From Deltaproteobacteria bacterium (GTDB lineage: Bacteria; Desulfobacterota; Desulfovibrionia; Desulfovibrionales; Desulfovibrionaceae), in NCBI GenBank assembly GCA_031253875.1, contig JAIRVN010000242.1, forward strand, positions 1-6,171: a stretch of 6,171 nt of DNA, given 5' to 3'. Positions within the stretch are counted from its first letter, which is position 1; the number at the start of each line of letters is the position of its first letter. Under the pieces are notes generated by a model. That model saw only the letters and a program-made list of their open reading frames with translations. It had not been told where the DNA came from and ran no database searches. Positions 1 to 6,159 of this stretch are shown piece after piece. The translations under genes were made by a program, and so were the position numbers.

Positions 1-369
1 GGCCCGGCCGAAGCGCGCGTCGTCTTCCTGACCGTAGGTGGACGGCTCGGTATAGAGCACATCCATGATCAGGCCGGCGGCCCCGGCGCGGGCACAAAAA
101 TCCACCAGCGCGGAATACACCTCGCGCGGCCAAGGCCAGCCCAGGCCCTGCTCCTTCTGCATCCAGTCCAGGCTGGCCTGATCCAGGGCAATAATCACGA
201 TTGCGTCGCTGGACGGCAAAGGCCGTGCCACCTGGCGCATGCGCCAGTCCCAACTGATTCCCTCGGGCCGCACAAGAAAATCCAGGCGCCAGCAGACAAA
301 AGCCAGCAAGGCCGCCGCCAGGGCAATGAAGACGGCGGCTCCGCGTTCTCTGGACAAAATGTTCTTCAT
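1..369 (-). CDS. CHASE2-domain membrane sensor, N-terminal 123 codons (cut by left edge)
   Basis: Translating the minus strand from the ATG at 367-369 gives 123 open codons to the edge, so only the N-terminus is present. Residues about 11-28 are a hydrophobic segment (AAVFIALAAALLAFVCW), probably the first transmembrane helix or signal anchor. What follows fits the start of a CHASE2 extracytoplasmic sensor domain: an IVIIALDQASL strand with a conserved Asp at 63, the WPWPREVYSALVDF motif at 79-91, then AGAAGLIMDVLYTEPS at 95-110 and GQEDDARF at 113-120. CHASE2 proteins usually sense an unknown ligand outside the membrane and carry a cyclase, kinase or diguanylate cyclase inside; the output domain here is off the window. 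The start lies 13 bases after the M48 protease stop. The only Shine-Dalgarno-like sequence (GGCGGG) is very close to the ATG, so translation may be coupled to the gene before it. The CHASE2 call is firm; the output type is unknown. Confidence 0.85.
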   Translation of the reverse strand, partial: MKNILSRERGAAVFIALAAALLAFVCWRLDFLVRPEGISWDWRMRQVARPLPSSDAIVIIALDQASLDWMQKEQGLGWPWPREVYSALVDFCARAGAAGLIMDVLYTEPSTYGQEDDARFGRA

Positions 370-382
370 TCCCGCCAAGGCG

Positions 383-1243
383 CTATCTCACGTTGGCAAG
401 CGCGGCCTGAAAACGCTCCTGGCGTACCGGGTTGGCCGGCACGCTGCCGGAAACTCCCAAGGCCTTGAGCCGATCCGCCGGAGACGGATGGGTTTTGCCG
501 AAACCCGCACCGGGAGTCAAACGGGCGCTCATGTTGCGCAACATGGATGCCAAGGCGGCTTCGGAATAGCCCGCTCCCCGAAGGATGGCCAGCGCCGCCT
601 GGTCGGCTTCAAGTTCCGCGCCGCGCGAATAGCCGTTCACAGCCATGGTTTGCACCATGTCGCTGATGGCGCCGCCGAAAAGGCTGTTGAGCGAACTCAG
701 CGACACCGGGCTCGGCGCTGTGGAGGCCGCGATGGAGCCGAGGGTCATCAGGGCTTCGGTTTTGCGGGCCTGCTTGATGCTGCCGACGCCGTGACGCAAC
801 TGGACATGGGCGATTTCATGCGCCAGTACGGCCGCCAGCTCGTCTTCGTTGTTGGTGCATTGCACCAGGCCGCGCGTAACAAGGATCAAACCGCCAGGTG
901 CGGCAAAGGCGTTAACTTCCGAGCTCTCCAACAACAAAAAGTGGTAGCCGCCATATGTGTTCGGCATGGTGGAATACTTGGCCAGGCTCTGGCCGAGCAG
1001 GTTGAGATAATCGTCCGCCGCGGGCGCGCGCAAGGGACGGTACTGGCCCAGCAGGGTCGCAGCAACGCCCCGCCCCAAGTAATATTCCTGTTCGGGGCTG
1101 AAGTCTTCCGCGCTTTTTGCGAGCGTCGGCGCGGCCTGGACGGTTGAGGACGCAATGTTGATTGCTGTGCCGGCGGGACTCACGCAGCCGCTCACGCACA
1201 GGCACAGGCCGAATACGAGCAAAGAAAGGGCATGTGTCTTCAC
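383..1243 (-). CDS. M48-family zinc metalloprotease, predicted lipoprotein
   Basis: This 286-residue protein starts with GTG and ends in TAG. The N-terminus is a lipoprotein signal peptide: a hydrophobic stretch at residues 5-17, then the lipobox VSGC with Cys20 as the probable lipidated residue. Residues 50-280 form an M48 (Oma1/BepA/LoiP-like) peptidase domain. It has the zinc-binding HEIAH at 142-146 followed by His151, the third-ligand motif ELEAD with Glu210 and Asp214, the upstream NAFAAPGG strand at 111-118, and the typical late THPSPADRL motif near 255. All catalytic residues are present, so it should be active. Family members of this size act in the periplasm on misfolded or outer-membrane proteins; the substrate here is unknown. 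It lacks the TPR repeats of BepA. The start overlaps the SH3 gene stop by 4 bases (GTGA), which implies translational coupling. It shares a strand and apparent transcript with the LapG-like protease, but any role in adhesin turnover is inference only. Confidence 0.93.
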   Translation of the reverse strand: MKTHALSLLVFGLCLCVSGCVSPAGTAINIASSTVQAAPTLAKSAEDFSPEQEYYLGRGVAATLLGQYRPLRAPAADDYLNLLGQSLAKYSTMPNTYGGYHFLLLESSEVNAFAAPGGLILVTRGLVQCTNNEDELAAVLAHEIAHVQLRHGVGSIKQARKTEALMTLGSIAASTAPSPVSLSSLNSLFGGAISDMVQTMAVNGYSRGAELEADQAALAILRGAGYSEAALASMLRNMSARLTPGAGFGKTHPSPADRLKALGVSGSVPANPVRQERFQAALANVR

Positions 1244-1722
1244 TTTGCTCCTCCGTTGCGGCCTGCACGCAGGAATTGTTCGCTGTCAGCAGGCGACACG
1301 ACAAAGCCCGCCATCATATCCACCGTGGCGTAGTCCGCGCCGGAGTGCGAGCCCCGGTAACTGGCTTCGGTCTGCTGGGTAAACCCCTTGCCTGCCAGGG
1401 CCACTTCGGAGGAACCGGCGCTTACCGCCGCGCGGCTTGATCCCGCCCCCAGCGATACCGTGCTGGCGCGCAGAGCGGAAACAGGCAGCCAACCTTGTTT
1501 TCCTCCGGCTTTCACTCTGGCCCACGCGCCTTCTTCGCTCATCAACGTAATGGATGTGCCGCTGCCGAGCGTTTCCACGGTCTTGCCGAGGAAGGAGGGA
1601 CTGTCGCGCAGTACGGCATCTCTGACGGTATTCATGGTACTGGCAGACATGGCCGTTGCCAGGAGCAAAAATGCCCCCAGCGCGATCATGCAGGCCAGCG
1701 TCCGCCTCAGCGTCTTTCTCAT
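1240..1722 (-). CDS. Secreted SH3-domain (SH3_3 type) small protein
   Basis: This 160-residue protein starts at an ATG preceded 8 bases upstream by a strong Shine-Dalgarno GGGAGGT (1731-1737). Residues 1-27 are a Sec signal peptide: basic MRKTLRR, a hydrophobic core, and cleavage probably after Ala24 or Ala27. Residues about 32-84 form a bacterial SH3 domain. Signs are the NTVRDAVLRDSPSFLGK opening, the GSGTSITLMSEEGAWARV strands and the closing GKQGWLPVSAL. Such domains often bind peptidoglycan peptides or partner proteins in the periplasm. Residues 85-110 are a Ser/Ala/Gly-rich linker. Residues about 111-157, from GKGF to the SEQFLRAGR end, are a separate conserved-looking tail to which I can assign no function. 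The stop overlaps the GTG start of the M48 protease by 4 bases, so the two proteins are probably made together and may act together in the envelope. The SH3 call is good; the specific role is unknown. Confidence 0.85.
   Translation of the reverse strand: MRKTLRRTLACMIALGAFLLLATAMSASTMNTVRDAVLRDSPSFLGKTVETLGSGTSITLMSEEGAWARVKAGGKQGWLPVSALRASTVSLGAGSSRAAVSAGSSEVALAGKGFTQQTEASYRGSHSGADYATVDMMAGFVVSPADSEQFLRAGRNGGAK
1248..1254 (-). promoter_or_regulatory. Ribosome binding site that sets the GTG start of the M48 protease
   Basis: The minus strand reads GGAGGAG here, 4 bases before the GTG at 1241-1243. This supports the non-ATG start, which also gives a complete lipoprotein signal peptide. The site lies inside the last codons of the SH3 gene, fitting coupled translation. 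Confidence 0.75.
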
Positions 1723-1776
1723 GGATCCTTACCTCCCGTATGCTGTTGCAGTTGTCCCGTCAAAACCTGACACACG

Positions 1777-3855
1777 CTAGGCTTTTGACGCCGCGGCAAG
1801 TTGAATGAGCTTGTTCCCTTCGGGGGTTTGCAGAACAGCGCGCAGCGACCGGACGACCGTGGCGTCGTACGCGTTGGTGTCCTGCTCCAGTATGGAAAGC
1901 ACCTTTTCCACCGGCATGCCGGGCCGGTACGAACGGGGCCGCGCCATGGCGGCGAAGGCGTTGGCCACAGCCAACACCTTGGCATCCATGCTGATCTGGT
2001 CAACGGTAAGCTTCTGCGGATATCCACTGCCGTCCAGGCGTTCGTTCATTTGGTAAATGGCATCCACCACGGGCAGATCAAATTCGATCTGGGCAAGCAC
2101 GTTCCTGGTATGTTCCACATGGCTTTCCACTATCTTTTTCTCTTCATCCGTCAACTGGCCGGGCTTGAGCAGCAGTTCGCGCGGCACAAAGGCCTTGCCG
2201 ATCTGCGAAAGGTTGGCGGCCACTTCGATGGTCTGCGCATCGCGCTCGGGCAACTGCAAGGCTTTGGCAATCATGCCCGCCAGCTTGGCCATGATGCGCG
2301 AATGCCCGCCCAGGAAAGGATCGGATGCTTCAATGGCGGAAATGAGCGCGTCAATGGTCTGTTGCACGGCGCGGCGTCCGCGTTCTTCAGCTTCCACGGT
2401 CTTGGTGATGTCGCGGTAGACGGACACGATCCCGGTAATATGCGACGCTTCTTCGTCGCTGCGGAGCGGCGATTTGGATATCTGGAAAATATAGCGTCTG
2501 GACTGCAGCCACAGGGTTTCCACAATCATGACGTGCTCGCCCCCCATCAGCACACGCTGATCCGAGGCGGCAAGGCGCTTGGCCGTATCAAAACCGAAGA
2601 TGGCTGTTACATCCAGCCCCACGGTACTTTCAACATCGCGTCCCACCACCTTGGCAAAAGCCAGGTTGACATAACGGAAGACACCCTTGGCATCCGTCAG
2701 GGCAATGGGGTCGGTGATAGTGCTGTTGATACCGTCAAGCAGGCGTTTTTGTTCGCCGATGACGGTATTCATTTCCCGGAAGCGGTCCGCTACCTCACGC
2801 TGATCGCGGCCCATCAGCCACCACCAGGCGGCGCCGCCCATAAGCAGAATGACCAGGCCCATCAGCGCGGCAAGGCCGTAGGCAATGCGGAGGTTGGCCT
2901 CCAGGGGCGCACGGGTGGAGCCGTAGTCACGTTCCTGGACAATCCACCAATCAATGCGCGCCACCTTATGCCCGTAAGAATACACCTGGCCGCGCCCCAT
3001 CAGCGACGCGCGCACGGCGAAAGGCACATGGCCGTCGGCGCCCGGCGCGAAATCTCGCACGTCGCGAAGCGCATCCCCCTTGGGAGTGACGTCTTGAAAG
3101 CTCACATATCCCTTCTGGATCAGGTACGACTCCGTGCCTTTGTCCGAAAGCGGCCCCGATGCCAGAATATCCCCCAGCTTGGAAGAAATGGCCTTGGTCA
3201 GCATGAGCGCCGATACCGGACGCGGTTCTTTGCCTTCATATTGCGGCGCGTTGATCGGGAAGAGCATATCCAGCATCAATCCCTGCGGACTGGTGCGCAC
3301 CGGACAAAAGACAGCGTGTCCGGTTTCCAGCACTCTTTTCACCAGGGTCTGCTGTTCCGGGCCTAAGGGCTGGGTTACCGGAGTGGTGGACATATAGGTT
3401 TCGCCACGCCTGTTCAACACGCGCCCGGCGAAAAAGTCGGAATAGCTCACAAATTCGCTGAGCAGATTGCGCATCAGCGGCAGTTGCGCTGCCATCTGGC
3501 TCCCTTCGTCTTCCTTGTCCCTGGCGGTCGGCACCAACAGTACGCCGATATCCGCGCCCAGCTGATCTACTTCAGAAGCGAACACCTTAAAAATATCCGC
3601 TCCGATGAGGCGATCGGCCTGGCTGGACATGCCCGTAAGCCAAGCGGACGCGCTGTCCGCGCGGCTCATCCCCAGTAGAACGTCTTTTTGCTGCAAGGCG
3701 CTCTCAAAATCTTTCTCCATGCGCTGGGCAATCAGCACAGCGGCGCCGGCCACCGCAAGAAGCAATACGGTCAGCACGGTGATCCCGAAGGCACGGGTAC
3801 GCGAGCGACTGGACGCCATATTGGCCCCACTCCCTTGGCTCTTCACTGTTTCCAT
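1777..3855 (-). CDS. dvhD: Transmembrane PAS / degenerate HD-GYP receptor, probable c-di-GMP-binding LapD substitute (DvhD-like)
   Basis: This 692-residue protein starts at the ATG at 3853-3855, chosen because GGGAG lies 8 bases upstream and because it leaves a clean 28-base gap after the protease gene. A longer in-frame start at 3927 would run back into that gene. Order: transmembrane helix at about 22-44; periplasmic sensor region at about 45-322, possibly double-Cache-like; second helix at about 324-348; short helical linker; PAS domain at about 370-490; HD-GYP-like domain at about 497-690. The HD-GYP fold is recognisable (AIEASDPFLGGHSR at 507-520, IGK at 552-554, LLLKPGQLTDEE at 561-572, DGSGYP at 608-613). 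However, the HD pair is Ser550-Gln551, the HH pair is Met603-Asn604, and the Asp of AVADxFDAL is Asn632, with the second Asp changed to Ala635. Only His518 and His579 of the usual ligands remain, so phosphodiesterase activity is very unlikely. The retained GYP and its place after a LapG-like gene suggest a c-di-GMP receptor that controls the protease. The symbol follows my recollection of the D. vulgaris system and is tentative. Confidence 0.88.
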   Translation of the reverse strand: METVKSQGSGANMASSRSRTRAFGITVLTVLLLAVAGAAVLIAQRMEKDFESALQQKDVLLGMSRADSASAWLTGMSSQADRLIGADIFKVFASEVDQLGADIGVLLVPTARDKEDEGSQMAAQLPLMRNLLSEFVSYSDFFAGRVLNRRGETYMSTTPVTQPLGPEQQTLVKRVLETGHAVFCPVRTSPQGLMLDMLFPINAPQYEGKEPRPVSALMLTKAISSKLGDILASGPLSDKGTESYLIQKGYVSFQDVTPKGDALRDVRDFAPGADGHVPFAVRASLMGRGQVYSYGHKVARIDWWIVQERDYGSTRAPLEANLRIAYGLAALMGLVILLMGGAAWWWLMGRDQREVADRFREMNTVIGEQKRLLDGINSTITDPIALTDAKGVFRYVNLAFAKVVGRDVESTVGLDVTAIFGFDTAKRLAASDQRVLMGGEHVMIVETLWLQSRRYIFQISKSPLRSDEEASHITGIVSVYRDITKTVEAEERGRRAVQQTIDALISAIEASDPFLGGHSRIMAKLAGMIAKALQLPERDAQTIEVAANLSQIGKAFVPRELLLKPGQLTDEEKKIVESHVEHTRNVLAQIEFDLPVVDAIYQMNERLDGSGYPQKLTVDQISMDAKVLAVANAFAAMARPRSYRPGMPVEKVLSILEQDTNAYDATVVRSLRAVLQTPEGNKLIQLAAASKA

Positions 3856-3863
3856 CGCAATAA

Positions 3864-3868
3864 CTCCC
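3864..3868 (-). promoter_or_regulatory. Ribosome binding site that sets the start of the degenerate HD-GYP receptor
   Basis: The minus strand reads GGGAG, 8 bases before the ATG at 3853-3855. It favours a 692-residue product over an upstream start at 3927 that would overlap the protease gene, and over an internal ATG 36 bases downstream. Confidence 0.65.
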
Positions 3869-3883
3869 GGATACACAACTACG

Positions 3884-4831
3884 TTATTGTTTTTTTGGCA
3901 CCATATGCACCCAACGATAATTCTCACTGACGGAAAATTGCGGCCTGTAATGCGTCAGCCGCGTGTGCGGCAGGACAAGGTTGCTCAGGTTGTCAAGTAT
4001 GTAGGCGTTCCCTTCAAGATATACAGCCAGGACGGCGTGCGCGAGATTGCGGATAACGTCGGTAACCACAACGATGCGCATGGAATCCGGGTCAACGCCA
4101 AGCTGTTTCAACGCATAATATTTTATAATCGAGAAGTCTTCGCAGTCTCCGGATTTTTTCATGAATTCTGCCGGCGTCGCCCAATAATCCAGTACCCCGT
4201 AGGCTTCCATGTCCGTGCGATAGGGAAAACGGTTAAAGAATTTGTTGACCGCAACGAGCTGGTCCATGCGTTTTTGTCCTTTCAGGGCATCCCGTGTGGC
4301 CGGCCAGGAAGCAGCCAGACCCACGGGATTGTCCAGGGCGGATTTTTTCCGCTCCTCCGCCACAACCCGTTCCCATTGCGGCGCATCCTTCAATTTGCTG
4401 CGAAACTCAATGGTTCCGAAAAGGTTTACTCTGGCAGCCGCACCCTCGGTGCGCGTCCATTCTTCCTTCCCGGCCGGTTCCGCAGCGGGCGTGACCGGGG
4501 CGCCCGCGCCGTCAGCCGCGCTCGGAGGCCGATCCGACTCCGCCGGCTCCTTCGGAGCGGGGGAGGAAATGCCGGGCGCGACAGGCGGAGCATGGCCGGA
4601 GTCTCTGTGCGGCAACACGATTTGTCCGGGCTTTCTGGCCGGAGCGCCTTGTGTCGCCGCTGCCCACAGTTGATCCAAAAACATTTGCGATACCCGCTCC
4701 GTCGAATCCAAACCCTCGTCTGCAAAGCCGCCGGGGGGAAAAACGCACGACAGACACACGCAGCACAACAGCAGGCAAAGAACCCGGCATGCACGACGCG
4801 TACGCCGTGAGACTGTTTTTTCGCCCGCCAT
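3884..4831 (-). CDS. lapG: LapG-like periplasmic cysteine protease (BTLCP / transglutaminase-like), adhesin-releasing
   Basis: The protein is 315 residues from the ATG at 4829-4831. A TTG directly before it (4832-4834) would add one residue. Residues about 8-37 are a signal peptide (basic RRTRR, then a Cys- and Leu-rich core, cleavage probably after GGFA). Residues about 62-124 are a Pro/Ala-rich, probably disordered spacer. The protease domain spans about 135-315. It holds the catalytic triad Cys230 (GDCEDF), His265 (NLAHAVLAV) and Asp280 (YILDNLS). The 35- and 15-residue spacing is close to Pseudomonas LapG. The acidic residues beside the Cys (Asp229, Glu231), which in LapG bind calcium, are kept, as is the YWATPAEF motif upstream. 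Family role: LapG cuts the N-terminal region of giant type I-secreted adhesins and releases them when c-di-GMP is low. The ATG overlaps the stop of the HlyD gene (TGATG), and the receptor gene follows 28 bases later. The adhesin substrate is outside the window. The family call is strong; the substrate is inferred. Confidence 0.93.
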   Translation of the reverse strand: MAGEKTVSRRTRRACRVLCLLLCCVCLSCVFPPGGFADEGLDSTERVSQMFLDQLWAAATQGAPARKPGQIVLPHRDSGHAPPVAPGISSPAPKEPAESDRPPSAADGAGAPVTPAAEPAGKEEWTRTEGAAARVNLFGTIEFRSKLKDAPQWERVVAEERKKSALDNPVGLAASWPATRDALKGQKRMDQLVAVNKFFNRFPYRTDMEAYGVLDYWATPAEFMKKSGDCEDFSIIKYYALKQLGVDPDSMRIVVVTDVIRNLAHAVLAVYLEGNAYILDNLSNLVLPHTRLTHYRPQFSVSENYRWVHMVPKKQ

Positions 4832-4841
4832 CAACGTTCTC
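4829..4841 (-). promoter_or_regulatory. Stop/start overlap (TGATG) and weak ribosome binding site between the HlyD and LapG-like genes
   Basis: The HlyD stop TGA (4831-4833) shares one base with the ATG of the protease gene (4829-4831). The upstream Shine-Dalgarno match is only a short GAGA-like sequence with its GAG at 4839-4841. The protease is therefore probably translated mainly by ribosomes finishing the HlyD gene, tying its amount to that of the exporter. Confidence 0.55.
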
Positions 4842-6159
4842 GTAACGCATTCTGCCTGGCCTTCAAAATGGGCTTGAGCAGATAATCAAGAACACTCTTC
4901 TTTCCGGTCAGAATATCCACAGAGGCCGTCATGCCCGGAATAATGGGCAGGCTTTCCCCGCGGTACACAATCGCGTTTTTCTTGGTCCGCAGTTTTACAA
5001 GGTAATAGGTCTCGCCCTTCTTGTCTTCGATGGTGTCCGCGCTGATTTGCTCCACCTCGGCTTCCAGGCCGCCGTAAATGGAAAAATCATAGGCGGTTAT
5101 CTTGGTCACCGCTTTTTGGTTCGGGTGCAGAAACGCAATATCCGTGGGTTTGATGCGGGCTTCGATAAGCAAGGTGTCGTCCAGCGGCACCAGTTCGATC
5201 ACGTTTTCACCGGGCTTGATCACGCCGCCGACGGTATTGATCAGAATACGCTTGACAGTGCCGCGCATGGGAGCGCGCACATCCATACGCTTGGTGCGAT
5301 CGCCGCCGAAAGCCAAGGTTTCGCGTATGCTGTTGAGCTCCAGTCGGCGCTTGTTGATTTCTTCCTGGATCTGGGACGCTTTTTCGGATTTGCGCTGGGT
5401 GATGCGCTCCTGTATTTCCTGCGCTCCATTGCGGGCGCGCGCAATGGACTGCGCCACGCCGGCAACGTCACCCTGCAGCGTGGCCACCTGCTGTTCAAGT
5501 TTCAAATAGTCCACACGGGAAAACGAGCCTTTGAGCATCAGGGGTCTGGCAATATTGCGCTGTTCCATGACCAGGCGCAGATTCTCCTCCAGTTGTCCTC
5601 GGCGCGCCTGCGCTTCCGCCATTTCATTATTCTTTTGCTCAAGTTGGGCTTCCAGGGCGCGCATTTCGCCTTCAAATTGCATCTTCCGCGCATTATACAG
5701 CGACAGTTGATCGGTGATGATCTGCAGGTGCGCGTTTTCCATGGATTTGGGGAACACAAGCTCGGTTCCGTTGCGCTCCGCTTCCAGGCGCAAAATAGCG
5801 GCTTCCGCCTCCGCCTGCTTGTTCAGATTATCGCGCACCGTACTTTCAGCCTGCTCGTTGGATACGCGCGCAAGCACCTGATTTTTTTCTACTATCTGGT
5901 TTTCGGCAACCAGCATTTCCGCCAGCAGGCCGCCTTCCAGATTCGAGATCTCCTGAATGCGCTGCGATGGGATGACCTGGCCGTTGCCGCGCGTCACTTC
6001 GTCGAGCTCCGCAAAAGCGGCCCATATCACGGCAATGAAAAAAAACGCGAAAGTGGCTATGGAAACGATATATGCCAAAGGATGCCCCTTGCGATACAAC
6101 GCGGCATCAACTTCACTCATATACTGAAGATCTTCGGGATGCCTGGCCAAGCTTGACAT
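4831..6159 (-). CDS. lapC: HlyD/LapC-type membrane fusion protein of a type I secretion system
   Basis: This 442-residue protein is the periplasmic adaptor that links an inner-membrane ABC exporter to a TolC-like outer-membrane channel. The ATG has GAGGAG 6 bases upstream (6166-6171). It has a cytoplasmic N-terminus (about 1-28, with the EDLQYMSEVDAAL stretch), one transmembrane helix at about 29-49, and a first half-lipoyl segment at about 57-100 (GNGQVIPSQR, then ISNLEGGLLAEMLV). A long Glu/Gln/Lys/Arg-rich coiled coil covers about 101-285. The second half-lipoyl segment is at about 293-325 (DVRAPMRGTVKRI), followed by a beta-barrel region. The end carries the family signature PGMTASVDILTGKKSVLDYLLKP at 408-430. 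Length and layout are normal for HlyD/LapC proteins, with no sign of damage. The stop overlaps the start of the LapG-like gene, so exporter and protease are translated together, as expected for a surface adhesin system. The partner ABC ATPase is probably beyond the right edge. The symbol is by analogy to LapC. Confidence 0.93.
   Translation of the reverse strand: MSSLARHPEDLQYMSEVDAALYRKGHPLAYIVSIATFAFFFIAVIWAAFAELDEVTRGNGQVIPSQRIQEISNLEGGLLAEMLVAENQIVEKNQVLARVSNEQAESTVRDNLNKQAEAEAAILRLEAERNGTELVFPKSMENAHLQIITDQLSLYNARKMQFEGEMRALEAQLEQKNNEMAEAQARRGQLEENLRLVMEQRNIARPLMLKGSFSRVDYLKLEQQVATLQGDVAGVAQSIARARNGAQEIQERITQRKSEKASQIQEEINKRRLELNSIRETLAFGGDRTKRMDVRAPMRGTVKRILINTVGGVIKPGENVIELVPLDDTLLIEARIKPTDIAFLHPNQKAVTKITAYDFSIYGGLEAEVEQISADTIEDKKGETYYLVKLRTKKNAIVYRGESLPIIPGMTASVDILTGKKSVLDYLLKPILKARQNALRER

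Noticed and set aside
239..1147. A 302-codon plus-strand open frame opposite the M48 and CHASE2 genes.
   Set aside because: It crosses two well-supported minus-strand genes and its product is low-complexity and Arg/Gly/Ala-rich with no domain signal.
1735..1763. A possible promoter before the SH3 gene: minus-strand TTGACG at 1758-1763 with a TACGGG 17 bases on.
   Set aside because: The -35 match is good but the -10 match is poor and overlaps the Shine-Dalgarno site. It was not strong enough to list as a feature.
1759..1771. A small inverted repeat (GTCA/TGAC, 5-base loop) in the gap after the receptor gene.
   Set aside because: The 4-bp stem has no following T-run, so it is not a credible terminator.
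1801..3366. A 521-codon open frame on the plus strand, opposite the receptor gene.
   Set aside because: It is antisense to a gene with clear domains and a good ribosome binding site, and its translation shows no recognisable domain. In GC-rich DNA the opposite strand of a real gene often stays open.
3856..3927. An upstream in-frame start for the receptor, adding 24 residues.
   Set aside because: It would overlap the protease gene by 44 bases, adds a segment with no membrane or domain logic, and lacks the ribosome binding site seen before 3855.
4740..4780. A possible lipobox (CLSC) in the signal peptide of the LapG-like protease.
   Set aside because: The position three before the Cys is another Cys and the pattern departs from the lipobox consensus; a normal signal peptidase site (GGFA then DEG) fits better.
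3605..4810. A 401-codon plus-strand open frame opposite the LapG-like gene.
   Set aside because: It lies antisense to the catalytic domain of a well-recognised protease and spans a gene junction; no domain or ribosome binding site supports it.
5047..6156. A 369-codon plus-strand open frame opposite the HlyD gene.
   Set aside because: It mirrors the HlyD reading frame, and its His/Phe/Leu-rich product has no family resemblance.
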